A stretch of 64,000 bases of DNA from Conexibacter sp. CPCC 205762 (GTDB taxonomy: Bacteria; Actinomycetota; Thermoleophilia; Solirubrobacterales; Solirubrobacteraceae), in assembly GCF_030646155.1 (NCBI RefSeq), contig NZ_JAUTDN010000019.1:34425-98424 (forward strand). Reading direction: 5' to 3'. The notes under the pieces are model-generated. The model searched no databases. It saw only the letters and a program-made list of their open reading frames with translations, and was not told the DNA's origin. Made by a program: the position numbers and the translations under genes. This document shows, piece by piece, positions 25,601 to 36,228 of the stretch. Positions within the stretch are counted from its first letter, which is position 1. Every line of letters starts with the position of its first letter.

Positions 25601-26250
25601 TGCACGTCGAGCGCGGTCAGCGTCGTCAGGACCGCGTCGATGTCGGTGCCGAGCAGCATCTTGCCGCCGTTGGGCAGCAGCGAGACGGAGACCTGGATCG
25701 GGAGCTGCTTGCCGGTCGCCTTGAACGCCTCGCGCGCGCCGAAGATCGACGCCTTCACCTCGAGGATGTCCTGCGCCGTCTCGATCATCAGCAGGTCGGC
25801 GCCGCCCTGGATCAGGCCGGTCGCCTGCTCGCTGAAGACCTCGACGAGGCTGCGGAAGGAGATGTTGCCGAGCGTCGGGTCGTCGGAGGCGGGGAGGAAG
25901 CCGGTCGGGCCGATCGAGCCGGCGACGAAGCGCGTCTCGCCGGCCGCCTTGCGGGCGATCTCGGCGCCTCTGCGGTTGATCTCAAGCGTGTGCTCGCCGA
26001 GGCCCCACTCCTCGAGCTTGAGACGAGAGGCCTGGAAGGTGTCGGTCTCGACGACCTGGGCGCCGGCGTCGAGCATCGACGCGTGCACGCCCTCGATCAC
26101 GTCCGGACGGTTGAGGATCAGCGCCTCGTGGCACTTGCCCTGGAGTCCGCCGTAGTCCTCGGCGGTCAGCTCGAACTGCTCGAGCGTGGCGCCCATGCCG
26201 CCGTCGAAGACGACGACGCGGCTGCGAATGGCGTCGAGGTAGTCACGCAT
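22678..26250 (-). CDS. metH: Cobalamin-dependent methionine synthase
   Basis: The protein has 1190 residues, full length for MetH, with all four modules. The homocysteine domain (1 to about 320) has zinc ligands in GLNCSTGP and GGCCGTTP. The methyl-H4folate domain (about 335-610) carries [11 protein letters not shown]. The cap and B12 domain has [11 protein letters not shown] near residue 730, the D-x-H-x-x-G cobalamin ligand motif. The AdoMet reactivation domain (from about 890) has [12 protein letters not shown]. It methylates homocysteine to methionine in the cytoplasm. TAGGAT lies exactly 6 bases before the ATG, indicating a leaderless transcript. No B12 riboswitch is seen; a 9-base-arm inverted repeat (26275-26304) lies in the promoter. 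Confidence 0.97.
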   Translation of the reverse strand: MRDYLDAIRSRVVVFDGGMGATLEQFELTAEDYGGLQGKCHEALILNRPDVIEGVHASMLDAGAQVVETDTFQASRLKLEEWGLGEHTLEINRRGAEIARKAAGETRFVAGSIGPTGFLPASDDPTLGNISFRSLVEVFSEQATGLIQGGADLLMIETAQDILEVKASIFGAREAFKATGKQLPIQVSVSLLPNGGKMLLGTDIDAVLTTLTALDVQAIGLNCSTGPEDMRDAIRFLGEHSPVPVHCIPNAGLPLQGPDGETIFPEKPEPLAASLREFVERYGISIVGGCCGTTPAHIRAIADAVADLPAPAARPAPRPAHVSSMIAATLLGQEPRPTIVGERVNSQGSRKAKELLLADDYDGLLAIAENQVELGAHVLDVCVALTERQDEAEQMSELVKRISLSLPAPIQIDSTEPDVMQAALEQIPGRAIVNSVNLEAGRDKLDLVTPLCREHGAALLALTIDEESMAKTRQRKLDVAKRLHGYIVEEHGLPAELLIFDALTFTLATGADEFKDSAVETIEGIRAIKAELPGVLTSLGVSNVSFGFGRAAREVLNSVFMHHCVEAGLDLAMVHPKDVTPYSEIPQNERDLADDLVFNRRDDATQRFIEHFEEKGETAEDETADPTAGMEPEEALHFHVLRRKKEGVEDWIDKSVDKIGAVPTLNDVLLPAMKEVGDKFGAGELILPFVLQSAEVMKKAVARLENYLDRLEGYTKGTVVLATVFGDVHDIGKSLVNTILTNNGYTVVDLGKQVPVSTILDAAQEHRADAIGLSALLVSTSKQMPLAVQELHERKLDYPVLIGGAAINRDFGLRALYPHGRASDEVYAPGVFFCKDAFEGLAKMDQIVDAEKRAELVSLTQAAAKRLREKVVVVDDAPPVTDDSVRSAARTDLPVPTAPWWGVRELDVPLDEVWHHIDTHVLFKLHWGGRGVKGDAWTELLRDNFIPRLERMWREQTYLRPRAKLGFFPCNSEGNELIVFDPEDHDRELHRLVFPRQPKHDRICLADLYRPLSSDERDVCALQVVTAGDEVTELMARLEADGEFAEQLFVHGLGVQTAEAMAEWVHARARSELGIDLDQGRRYSWGYPACPDQSEHVKVFDLLDAESIGMRLSGGFAVEPEQSTVAIVAHHPQAVYFGMRSGFLPKDKAPDEIIAGSDKDPSLLDVGALDGDPREGSIEAEVTPDATPAG

Positions 26251-26274
26251 GGTCCGATCCTACCAGCGCCCGCG

Positions 26275-26304
26275 CCAACCTTGACACGACCGTGCCAAGG
26301 TTGG
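26275..26304 (-). promoter_or_regulatory. Inverted repeat in the metH promoter
   Basis: CCAACCTTG (26275-26283) and CAAGGTTGG (26296-26304) are perfect 9-base arms with a 12-base spacer. The repeat ends 12 bases upstream of the -10-like TAGGAT of metH, so it overlaps the -35 region. It is a candidate operator for a methionine or one-carbon regulator. Confidence 0.5.
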
Positions 26305-26319
26305 TCGTCCTCCGAACGA

Positions 26320-26372
26320 CGAAAGCCCGCCCGCTCCGGTCGCGGGGAGACCGGAGCTGCGGCGGGCTTTCG
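26320..26372 (-). terminator. Hairpin terminator of the glutamine synthetase gene
   Basis: CGAAAGCCCGCC pairs with GGCGGGCTTTCG, and an inner GCTCCGGTC pairs with GACCGGAGC. The structure lies 40 bases beyond the stop of the minus-strand gene at 26412 and ends in GGGCTTTCGTCGTT on that strand, which supports termination before metH. Confidence 0.75.
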
Positions 26373-26411
26373 CACGACTCGCGCGGACGGGCGCGAGAAG
26401 CTGGGCGAGTC

Positions 26412-28565
<2,154 letters not shown>

Positions 28566-29069
28566 AGACGGGTGTTGTTCCTTTCCATCGTCCGTGCCGG
28601 GCAGGCTTTCTCCGGCTCGGCGCCGCTGATCGGTACGGCGAGGGGACGGTGGCTCGTGATTTCCGTGCGGAGCGAGCGTACGAAGGTTCCGCGGGATCGA
28701 CACTATCCGCATGTCCAAAGGAACGCGGTTCCCGTTCGCCTCGTGACGCCGAGGTGACAACGCGCGCCGAGCCGGGGCCATGCGAGCGCGGTCTCCTCGC
28801 GCGTGACTATAAGGGCCGGGAACCCCCGTCGCCACGGATGCTCCGGGAAGCGGCGCGTGGACGGACCCGTCGTCGCGCCCCGGCCGGCCGTGGCGAAAGC
28901 CCGCAAGCGATCTTTCTCCAGATGTCCAAAGCGCCGTTTGGCGCGCTTGCGCAGACTGCTCGTACCGTCATCTCGCGCGCTGCCGTCTCGGCCCGGCGGC
29001 GTGCGGGCAGCAGTGCGAAAACTCGGCTCCGGCATCGTAATGACGGGCGGTGCCGGTCCGTGCAGCGCG
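28566..29069. other. Intergenic region upstream of glnN, no gene seen
   Basis: About 500 bases without a credible gene. A GTGAC direct repeat spaced 11 bases (28743-28747 and 28754-28758) loosely recalls GlnR half-sites (gTnAC-n6-GaAAC), but the second half is poor. The word ATGTCCAAAG occurs twice (28711 and 28921). The open frames crossing this stretch are Arg-rich and look non-coding. It probably holds the glnN promoter and untranslated leader. Confidence 0.4.
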
Positions 29070-29101
29070 AGGGCCCGTGGCGCGCGAGCGTCGCGGGCCC
29101 T
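29070..29101 (-). terminator. Hairpin downstream of the lipoprotein gene
   Basis: AGGGCCCG (29070-29077) pairs with CGGGCCCT (29094-29101) around a 16-base, partly self-complementary loop. It lies 49 bases beyond the stop of the minus-strand gene at 29151. Confidence 0.5.
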
Positions 29102-29150
29102 TGTGTGCGGTGCGGCTGCGGTGCGGCTGCGGTCGGCTCAGGCCGGCGCG

Positions 29151-29792
29151 TCAGCGGCCGGCTGCGGCTTCGTCGCCGCCGGCGGGCACGCGGACCACCT
29201 GGCCGTCGGCATCCACGCGCGCCTGCGCGGGCGCGCGGCCGATCGTGACGTCGAAGGTGCCCTGCGCCTGCTGGTCGTCGCTCTGGACGACCTTCGCGCG
29301 GCCGCCGAGGCTGCCGGCGAGGCGCCAGCGGATTCTGTATCTGCCGGCCGAGATCGCCGACACCTGCCAGCTGAGCGTCGCCGTCTTGCCCGGCTCCAGC
29401 GGGCCGTACGCCCACGTGTCGGAGTAGGCGGTCATGCCGGGGCCCTGGTCGACGATCCAGACCGGGCGCGAGCGCGAGGCGAGGCCGGTGCTCTCGTCCA
29501 GGCGCGAGAATGCCTGCGCCTGGTCGCCGTCGCCGGCCATCTCGACCGTCGCGGCGAGGTTCGGGATCCGCTTCCCGCTTCTGTTCGCGACGACCAGTCT
29601 GAGCTCGGACTCGTCGGCGAGCGCCTGGCGCGCGGGGAAGGAGGCGTCGACCGCGACCTTGTAGGTGCCGTCGGCGTCGTTCGCGTCCTGGCGCTCGCCG
29701 CCGCCGCAGCCGGCGACGGTCGCGGCAAGCGTCAAGGCGACGGCCGCGGCGGCCGCCGTTCCGCCTCTGAGGATCGCGTCTCTCCCGGGCAC
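29151..29792 (-). CDS. Putative lipoprotein of unknown function
   Basis: The protein has 213 residues with a lipoprotein signal peptide. A hydrophobic core (AAAAAVALTLAATVAGC) ends in the V-A-G-C lipobox with the lipidated Cys near residue 29, followed by GGGERQD. The mature part resembles a beta-sandwich: YKVAVDASFPARQALADESELRLVVANRSG and then GKTATLSWQVSAISAGRYRIRWRLAG, possibly an Ig-like or BsuPI-type domain. The start is GTG 29792, nine bases after TATGTT (29807-29802), hence probably leaderless. It is divergent from the mce operon, but no functional link is evident. Confidence 0.75.
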   Translation of the reverse strand: MPGRDAILRGGTAAAAAVALTLAATVAGCGGGERQDANDADGTYKVAVDASFPARQALADESELRLVVANRSGKRIPNLAATVEMAGDGDQAQAFSRLDESTGLASRSRPVWIVDQGPGMTAYSDTWAYGPLEPGKTATLSWQVSAISAGRYRIRWRLAGSLGGRAKVVQSDDQQAQGTFDVTIGRAPAQARVDADGQVVRVPAGGDEAAAGR

Positions 29793-29915
29793 AGCGGCGC
29801 GAACATAGCACGCGGCATGGTCGTCGCTCGCCGGTTGCCAGAGGCGCGAGATCCCCGGTCACAGACGTTTATAGAAGCGCGTGTCTCCTGCTCGGAGCGG
29901 TCTGACGGTTCCCGT

Positions 29916-29944
29916 TTGGCACACGTCCCGGCCGTGCCATACGC
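29916..29944 (+). promoter_or_regulatory. Candidate mce operon promoter
   Basis: TTGGCA (29916-29921) and ATACGC (29939-29944) are spaced 17 bases, giving a weak -35/-10 pair about 65 bases before the permease ATG. The -35 is embedded in TGGCAC-N11-GTGCCA, a 6-base-arm inverted repeat that could bind a repressor. Confidence 0.4.
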
Positions 29945-30007
29945 TGTCCCGCGGAAGGTGCCGTCTGGGTGCCTTCTCCCGTGTTTTCCAGGGAGGACGA
30001 GAGCAAG

Positions 30008-30814
30008 ATGGTCCGAGCGGTCGCCGACCGAGCGTTGCTTCCCACGAGGAACGCCCTCGAGGAGATCGGCGACATGATGATCCTGACGGGCAAGACGATC
30101 GTGTCTGCGATCCGCCCGCCGTACCCCTATGGGGGCGAGTTCATCCAGCAGTTCCTGTTCGCGCTGAAGCTGTGCTGGTTCCCGCTGCTCGTCTCCACGG
30201 TCGCGTTCGGGTACGGCGCGCCGGGGCTGCAGGCGGCGAACTTCCTCGTCCTGTTCGGCGCGCTCGACCGTCTCGGCGGCTTCTTCGTGCTGGCCTCGAT
30301 CCGCGAGTTCGCGCCGTTCGTGACGGCGATCGTGCTCGCCGGCGTCGCCGGCACGGCGATCACGGCCGATCTCGGCGCGCGCAAGATCCGCGAGGAGCTG
30401 GACGCGCTGCAGGTGCTCGGCGTCGACCCGGTCAAGAACCTCGTCGTGCCGCGCTTCCTCGCGCTGATGGTCGTGACCGGCCTCTTCAACGTCTACGCGC
30501 TGCTGTTCGGCATCTTCGGCGGCATCGTCGCGACGCTCGTCTACGGCGCGCCGCTGGGGCCGTTCTTCGCGACCTTCCTGACGAACGCGTCGACGACCGA
30601 CCTGTGGGGGTCGATGCTGAAGACGACGCTGTTCGGGGCGATCATCGCGATCGTCTGCTGTTACAAGGGCATGACCGCATCGGGCGGCGCCGAGGGCGTC
30701 GGCCGCGCCGTCAACCAGGCCGTCGTCATAGCCTTCATGGGGATCTTCGCGTTCAACTACGTCTTCACGCAGACGCTGCTCGCGACGCATCCCGAGATCA
30801 ACCTGATCCGCTGA
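30008..30814 (+). CDS. MlaE/YrbE family ABC transporter permease
   Basis: The protein has 268 residues with five to six hydrophobic segments. It carries the MlaE signature IREFAPFVTAIVLAGVAGTAITADLGARKIREELDALQVLGVDPVKNLVVPRFLAL, the cytosolic coupling-helix region that docks on the MlaF ATPase. It forms the membrane core of an MCE lipid transporter. ATG 30008 has GGGAGGACGAG upstream and is preferred over a GTG at 29969. Actinobacterial mce operons normally carry two yrbE genes (A and B). Here only one is present, followed 31 bases later by the ATPase gene, so a homodimeric permease is implied. Confidence 0.93.
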   Translation: MVRAVADRALLPTRNALEEIGDMMILTGKTIVSAIRPPYPYGGEFIQQFLFALKLCWFPLLVSTVAFGYGAPGLQAANFLVLFGALDRLGGFFVLASIREFAPFVTAIVLAGVAGTAITADLGARKIREELDALQVLGVDPVKNLVVPRFLALMVVTGLFNVYALLFGIFGGIVATLVYGAPLGPFFATFLTNASTTDLWGSMLKTTLFGAIIAIVCCYKGMTASGGAEGVGRAVNQAVVIAFMGIFAFNYVFTQTLLATHPEINLIR

Positions 30815-30845
30815 TGGGGACCGGACTCGACATCGGGAGGGACGT

Positions 30846-31871
30846 GTGAGCCGCGACTCCGACAACACCGACCGCGATCGCCTCGACAGAGACGAGCGCG
30901 AGTTCGCCGCCGCCGCCGAGCAGGGCGAGGTCATGGGCGAGATCGACGATCCCAGCGGGGAGAAGGACTCGTACCCTCAGGCTGAGCTCGAGCCTGAGAG
31001 TCGGGCGCTCGAGCCGCGCGTCTCGGTCGTCAACGAGCAGCAGCCCGCGGACGAGCCGGCCGGCGAGGAGGACGAGTTCCGCTGGCACACCGACGAGCGC
31101 CACGCCGTCGAGGGCGTCGAGGACGCCGTCGAGTTCGTCGACGTGCACAAGGCGTTCGGCCGCAACCAGGTGCTGCGCGGCCTCAACCTCGGCATCCCCG
31201 AGGGCAAGATCTCGATGATCCTCGGCCCTTCCGGCACCGGCAAGTCGGTCTGCATCAAGCACATGGTCGGGCTGCTCTACCCCGACCAGGGCGACATCCT
31301 CGTCCACGGCGAGTCGGTCCCGAACATGGTCGACGACGACCTCTTCGAGATGCGCAAGAAGTTCGGCGTGCTGTTCCAGGACGGCGCGCTGTTCGGCTCG
31401 ATGAACCTGTTCGACAACGTCGCCTTCCCGCTGCGGCAGCACACCGACAAGGGCGAGGAGGAGATCTCCGAGATCGTCAACCGGCGCTTGAAGGAGGTCG
31501 GCCTCGCCGGCTCGCACGACAAGATGCCGAACGAGCTGTCGGGCGGCATGCGCAAGCGCGCCGGCTTCGCGCGCGCGCTCGTGCTCGATCCCGAGATCGT
31601 CCTCTTCGACGAGCCCGACTCCGGCCTCGACCCGGTCCGCACCGCGCTGCTGTGCGAGCTGATCAAGGAAGTCCATGCCGAGAACGGCGGCGCCTACGTC
31701 GTCATCACCCACGACATCGCCAGCGCGCGGCGCGTCGCCGAGTTCATTGCAGTCCTCTGGCGCGGCCGCATCGTAGAGTCGGGGCCGGCGAGAGATCTGT
31801 TCGCCTCCGAGAACCCGTTCGTCCGTCAGTTCCTCAGCGGCGAGTCGCAGGGCCCGCTCGGGATGGAATAG
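30846..31871 (+). CDS. MlaF/Mkl-like ABC transporter ATPase
   Basis: The protein has 341 residues. The ATPase core starts near residue 95 (VEFVDVHKAFGRNQVLRGLNL), with Walker A GPSGTGKS, a Q-loop in GVLFQDGALFGSMNLFDNV, signature LSGGMRKRAGFARAL and Walker B IVLFDEPDSGLDP. The DGALFGSM segment is typical of the MlaF/Mkl group. The first 95 residues are an unusual acidic, probably disordered extension rich in Asp and Glu. The GTG start has GGGAGGG 3 bases upstream. In mycobacteria this ATPase (mceG) is encoded away from the mce operons; here it sits inside. Confidence 0.94.
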   Translation: MSRDSDNTDRDRLDRDEREFAAAAEQGEVMGEIDDPSGEKDSYPQAELEPESRALEPRVSVVNEQQPADEPAGEEDEFRWHTDERHAVEGVEDAVEFVDVHKAFGRNQVLRGLNLGIPEGKISMILGPSGTGKSVCIKHMVGLLYPDQGDILVHGESVPNMVDDDLFEMRKKFGVLFQDGALFGSMNLFDNVAFPLRQHTDKGEEEISEIVNRRLKEVGLAGSHDKMPNELSGGMRKRAGFARALVLDPEIVLFDEPDSGLDPVRTALLCELIKEVHAENGGAYVVITHDIASARRVAEFIAVLWRGRIVESGPARDLFASENPFVRQFLSGESQGPLGME

Positions 31872-31937
31872 GACTGTCGCGGACCACACCTTGACCCTCT
31901 TCGCCGTCATCGAATCGGCCAGCCGGAAGGCGGGCAC

Positions 31938-33269
31938 GTGACCGTTGCCCGTGGCGCTGCCCTGGGCGCGCTGCTGCTGGTCGTCGCGGTCGTCGTGATC
32001 GTGCTGCTCGGCGGTGGCGGCGGCCAGCAGTACAAGCTCGTGTTCGAGACGGCCGGCCAGCTCGTGAGAGGCAACGACGTGCAGATCGGCGGCCGCCGCG
32101 TCGGCGGGGTCGATGACATCAAGCTGACCGACAACAACCAGGCCGAGGTCACGATCACCGTCGAGGAGCCGTACGCGCCGCTGCACGAGGGGACGACCGC
32201 GACGATCCGCCTGTCGTCGCTCTCCAGCGTCGCGAACCGCTACATCGCGCTGTCACCGGGGGCGAACAGCAACCCCGAGCTGAAGGCCGACGCGACGCTG
32301 CCGACGACCGACACGACCTCCGTGGTCGACATCGACCAGCTCTTCAACACCTTCGACGACCGCACGCGCAGAGGCCTGGTCGACGTGATCCAGGGCTCGG
32401 CGACGCAGTACGCCGGCAAGGAGAGAGAGGTCTCGCAGGCGGCCAAGTACTTCAGCCCCGCGCTGTCGACGACGTCGAGACTGGTGCAAGAGCTGACGCG
32501 CGACCAGAGAAACCTCGAGGGCGCGCTCGTCAGCGGCGCCAGAGTCGTCGTCGCCGTCGGCGAGAAGCGCGAGCAGCTGTCGACGCTGATCTCCAGCCTC
32601 AACGTGATGATGGGCGCGATCGCGAGAGAGAACGGCAACCTCGCGGCGACGCTCGACGAGGCGCCCGGGACGCTGCGCGAGGCCAGCTCGACCTTCCGCG
32701 ACCTGCGCTCGGCGCTCGACGACCTCGACCCGCTGGTCGAGGCCTCGTATCCGGCGACGAGAGACCTCGACAGATTCTTCCGCGAGTTCCGCCCGCTGGT
32801 GAACGAGGCCGTCCCGACCTTCGAGGACCTCAGCACGTTCGTCAGCACGCCCGGTCCCGACAACGACGCGACCGACCTCGTGAAGATGCTGCCGCAGCTG
32901 CAGCAGGTCGGCTCGCCCGCGTTCAAGAACTCGGTCAGCGCGATGCGCGCCGGCCAGCCGGTCGTCGACTTCTTCCGGCCCTACTCGCCGGAGCTGATCG
33001 GCTGGCTCAACAGCTTCGGGCAGGCATCGGCCAACTACGACGCGACTGGCCACTATGCACGCGCGATGGCCAACTTCGGCGCGTTCTCCTACGACGCCAG
33101 CTCCAATCAGCTCAACCCGGTCTCACCCGACCAGCGCCTCGCCGGCCTCAGAGGCACCGCCACGCGGCGCTGCCCGGGCGGCGCGAGCCAGGCGCGGCCG
33201 GACGGCTCCAACCCGTGGCAGGCGCCGGGCGGCGACTGCGATCCCTCGAACACGCTCCAGGGCCCGTGA
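31938..33269 (+). CDS. MCE family protein 1 of 6
   Basis: The protein has 443 residues. An N-terminal membrane anchor (GALLLVVAVVVIVLLGGGG) is followed by one MCE/MlaD domain (about 30-120: YKLVFETAGQLVRGNDVQIGGRRVGGVDDIKL, ALSPG), then a long helical region (about 130-390) typical of actinobacterial Mce needles. Its only two cysteines are near the C-terminus (RRCPGG and GGDCDPS). The GTG start has GGAAGG upstream. It should be inserted in the inner membrane with the MCE ring and helical stem outside. Its stop overlaps the next start (GTGA). Confidence 0.92.
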   Translation: MTVARGAALGALLLVVAVVVIVLLGGGGGQQYKLVFETAGQLVRGNDVQIGGRRVGGVDDIKLTDNNQAEVTITVEEPYAPLHEGTTATIRLSSLSSVANRYIALSPGANSNPELKADATLPTTDTTSVVDIDQLFNTFDDRTRRGLVDVIQGSATQYAGKEREVSQAAKYFSPALSTTSRLVQELTRDQRNLEGALVSGARVVVAVGEKREQLSTLISSLNVMMGAIARENGNLAATLDEAPGTLREASSTFRDLRSALDDLDPLVEASYPATRDLDRFFREFRPLVNEAVPTFEDLSTFVSTPGPDNDATDLVKMLPQLQQVGSPAFKNSVSAMRAGQPVVDFFRPYSPELIGWLNSFGQASANYDATGHYARAMANFGAFSYDASSNQLNPVSPDQRLAGLRGTATRRCPGGASQARPDGSNPWQAPGGDCDPSNTLQGP

Positions 33270-34774
33270 AGCGGCTGCTCGCGATAACCGCGGTGATCGT
33301 GGCGGCGCTGGTCGTGCTGGTGGTCGGCACGGGCGCGCGCTCTGACAGCAGCTACAAGGTGCGGGCGATCTTCGACAACGCCGGCTTCCTCGTGCCCGGG
33401 GAGGACGTGAAGGCCTCCGGTGTCGTGATCGGCACGATCTCCGCGCTGGAGGTGACGCCGCAGAAGAAGGCGGCGGTGGTGCTGGAGATCACCGATCCGG
33501 CCTTCAAGGACTTCAAGCAGGACGCCACCTGCGCGGTGCGGCTGCAGTCGCTGCTGGGCGAGAAGTACGTCGCCTGCGAGCCGACGCAGCCGCGCAACGA
33601 GGGCGAGAGACCGGCGCCGTCGCTGAGACGGATCAGAGACGGGCCGGGCAAGGGCGAGTACCTGCTGCCGATCAGCCGGACGCAGTCGTCGGTCGACCTC
33701 GACATGCTCAACAACGTGATGCAGGTGCCGGAGCGGGAGCGGCTGGCGCTGATCATCAACGAGCTGGGCACCGGTCTCGCCGGCAACGGCGAGGAGCTGA
33801 GAGCGGCGATCCGCCGCGCCAACCCGGCGCTCGACAACTTCGACAAGTTCCTCAAGGTGCTCGCCGACGAGAACCAGACGCTGGCGAAGCTGGCCGAGGA
33901 CTCCGACCTCGACCTGTCGCCGCTGGCGCGCGAGCGCGAGTCGATCACCCGCTTCATCGACAAGGCAGGCGCGACCGCGACCGCGACCGCCGAGAAGGGC
34001 GACGCGCTGGAGCGGAACTTCGAGCTGCTGCCGCAGTTCCTCACCGAGCTGAGACCGACGATGCAGAGACTGCAGGGCTTCACCGAGGCGGCGACGCCGG
34101 TCTTCGAGGACCTCGGCGCGGCGGCTCCGTCGATCAACCAGCTGTTCGCGCAGCTCGGCCCGTTCAGCGAGGCGGCGCTGCCGACCTTCCGCACGCTCGG
34201 CGACGCGGCCGAGATCTCCAGAAGAGCGCTCGTCGCCGCGAGACCGGTGATCAGAGACCTCAACCAGCTCGCGACCGCCGTCGGCCCGCTCGGCAACCAG
34301 TTCGCGACCGGCCTCAGATCGCTGAGAAGCGAGTACGGCATCCAGAACTTCATGCGCACGACGCTCGGCTTCTCCGGCGCGCTCAACGGCTACGACTCGG
34401 TGAGCCACTACGCGCGGGTGTATGCCCTGCTGACGATCTGCCTCAGAGAGGCAGTCGAACCGAACATCTCCTGCTCGACAGGTTGGGACCGCAGACAGGC
34501 GGCGGCTGGCGCCTCGGCGAGCGCCTCCACACTGGACAGCGGCGCGTCGGAGACGGGTGCTGACGCCAGCAGCGGTCTCACGCTGCCGACCGTCGCGTTG
34601 CCTACGGCCGCGGCGCCGAAGGCGACCACAGGGGCTGCCGGGGCAGCGGCCGATGGGGTTGCCGACACCGGTACGGGCGACGAGCAGAGCGCGCTCGGCA
34701 GCGCGTCCGGCGACGGAGAGGACCCGCGCGCCGGCGTGCTCGGCTATCTGCTCGGGACGGAGACGGTGCGATGA
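33266..34774 (+). CDS. MCE family protein 2 of 6
   Basis: The protein has 502 residues: a short anchor (LLAITAVIVAALVVLVVGTG), an MCE domain (SYKVRAIFDNAGFLVPGEDVKASGVVIGTISAL), a helical stem, and a Thr/Ala/Gly-rich low-complexity C-terminus of about 90 residues. Four cysteines form two likely pairs. One is inside the MCE domain (DATCAVRL and YVACEPT), the other in the C-terminal part (LTICLRE and ISCSTGW). GTG 33266 overlaps the previous stop by four bases. It is part of the six-protein lipid-transport assembly. Confidence 0.92.
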   Translation: MKRLLAITAVIVAALVVLVVGTGARSDSSYKVRAIFDNAGFLVPGEDVKASGVVIGTISALEVTPQKKAAVVLEITDPAFKDFKQDATCAVRLQSLLGEKYVACEPTQPRNEGERPAPSLRRIRDGPGKGEYLLPISRTQSSVDLDMLNNVMQVPERERLALIINELGTGLAGNGEELRAAIRRANPALDNFDKFLKVLADENQTLAKLAEDSDLDLSPLARERESITRFIDKAGATATATAEKGDALERNFELLPQFLTELRPTMQRLQGFTEAATPVFEDLGAAAPSINQLFAQLGPFSEAALPTFRTLGDAAEISRRALVAARPVIRDLNQLATAVGPLGNQFATGLRSLRSEYGIQNFMRTTLGFSGALNGYDSVSHYARVYALLTICLREAVEPNISCSTGWDRRQAAAGASASASTLDSGASETGADASSGLTLPTVALPTAAAPKATTGAAGAAADGVADTGTGDEQSALGSASGDGEDPRAGVLGYLLGTETVR

Positions 34775-36228
34775 ACCGCCGCAGCGCATCCGTCGCCGGC
34801 AACCCGGTGCTGATCGGCGCCGCGACCGTGCTGGTCGTGATCATCGCCGTCTTCCTGGCGTACAACGCCAACAACGGCCTGCCGTTCGTGCCGACCTACA
34901 AGCTCTACGCCAACGTGCCCGACGCCGGCAACCTCGTGACGGGCAATGAGGTGCGGATCGGCGGCTACCGCGTCGGGATCATCTCCTCGATCGATCCGGT
35001 CGTCGCGAGAAGCGGCAGAGTCACCGCGAGACTGACGCTGAAGCTCGACACCGACATCGATCCGCTGCCGAAGGACTCGACGCTGATCGTGCGGCCGCGA
35101 TCGGCCGTCGGCCTCAAATACCTCGAGATCACTCGCGGGCGCTCCAGAGAGGGCTACAAGGACGGCGCGACGATCGGGATCTCGAAGTCGACGCCGAGAC
35201 CGGTCGAGATCGACGAGTTCTTCAACATGTTCGACGAGAGAACGCGGAGAGCGAACCAGGAGAACCTGCGGATCTTCGGCGACGCGCTCGCCGGCCGCGG
35301 CGTCGACCTCAACCGCGCCGTCGTCGAGCTGGACCCGCTGACGAGATACCTCGTTCCGGTGATGGCGAACCTCGTCTCGCCCGACACCGATCTGCGCGGC
35401 TTCATCCAGGCCGCGGCGCGGCTGGCGAGCACGGTCGCACCGGTGGCCGAGACGCAGGCCGACCTGTTCCGCAACCTCGCGGTCACGTTCACCGCGTTCG
35501 CCGACGTCGCCCGTCCGTACCTGCAGGACTCGATCACCGGCGGCCCGCCGGCGATGGAGGCGGCGATCCGCGACTTCCCCTTCCAGCGCACCTTCCTGAA
35601 CGACTCCGAGCAGCTGTTCGCCGACCTGCAGCCTGGTACGAGAGCGCTGCGCACCTCCGCGCCGCTGTTGGCCGAGGCGTTCACCGTCGGCACGAGAACG
35701 ATCATGCGCGCCTCGGCGCTGAACGAGCGGCTCGGCCGCACGATGAGATCGGTCGAGGCGTTCGCGGAGGACCCGCAGGTGCCGCTCGGCATCGACAGCC
35801 TCCACGAGACGGTCGACGTGCTGTCGCCGACGATCACCAACCTCGCGACGATGCAGCGCAACTGCAATTACGTCGCATTGCTGCTGAACAACGGAGCTTC
35901 GATCCTCGGCGACCGCAGCGCGGGCGACAGACCGCAGGGCTCGTGGCTGACGTTGGCGCCGTTTGCTGCGCCAGTCGGCCCGAACAGCGAGGCGGGACCG
36001 GCATCAGCGCCGGCCAACTCGACCGATTCGCGGACCCCGCACGCGAACTTCCTGCACTCGAACCCATACCCGAAGGTCGGCGCGCCTGGCCAGGGCGGGG
36101 TCTGCATGGCCGGCAACGAAACGTACAGCTTCGAGAGACTCTCGATTGGCAACCCGGCCGGAACGCCGACCAGAACCATCAGAGTCAGCCCGAAGCCGTT
36201 CCCTCTGCAGCCGAAGGACACCCCGTGA
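34771..36228 (+). CDS. MCE family protein 3 of 6
   Basis: The protein has 485 residues with an anchor (NPVLIGAATVLVVIIAVFLAY) and an MCE domain (YKLYANVPDAGNLVTGNEVRIGGYRVGIISSI, VGLKYLEITRG). A helical stem follows with FFNMFDERTRRANQENLRIFG, which parallels the FNTFDDRTRRGLVDV stretch of protein 1. Its only cysteines are a C-terminal pair (QRNCNYV and GGVCMAG). The ATG overlaps the previous stop by four bases. The C-terminal tail of about 70 residues is Pro/Asn-rich and without helical pattern. Confidence 0.92.
   Translation: MNRRSASVAGNPVLIGAATVLVVIIAVFLAYNANNGLPFVPTYKLYANVPDAGNLVTGNEVRIGGYRVGIISSIDPVVARSGRVTARLTLKLDTDIDPLPKDSTLIVRPRSAVGLKYLEITRGRSREGYKDGATIGISKSTPRPVEIDEFFNMFDERTRRANQENLRIFGDALAGRGVDLNRAVVELDPLTRYLVPVMANLVSPDTDLRGFIQAAARLASTVAPVAETQADLFRNLAVTFTAFADVARPYLQDSITGGPPAMEAAIRDFPFQRTFLNDSEQLFADLQPGTRALRTSAPLLAEAFTVGTRTIMRASALNERLGRTMRSVEAFAEDPQVPLGIDSLHETVDVLSPTITNLATMQRNCNYVALLLNNGASILGDRSAGDRPQGSWLTLAPFAAPVGPNSEAGPASAPANSTDSRTPHANFLHSNPYPKVGAPGQGGVCMAGNETYSFERLSIGNPAGTPTRTIRVSPKPFPLQPKDTP

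Noticed and set aside
28743..28758. GTGAC-N6-GTGAC as a GlnR box for glnN
   Set aside because: The second half does not match GaAAC and the site is about 180 bases from the start; kept only as a remark in the intergenic entry.
28703..29035. A 110-codon minus-strand frame upstream of glnN
   Set aside because: Arg/Thr-rich without secondary-structure pattern, no ribosome binding site, and it spans what should be promoter sequence.
31890..31940. TTG-initiated 16-codon frame before the first MCE gene
   Set aside because: No ribosome binding site and no recognisable peptide; the GTG at 31938 has its own GGAAGG.
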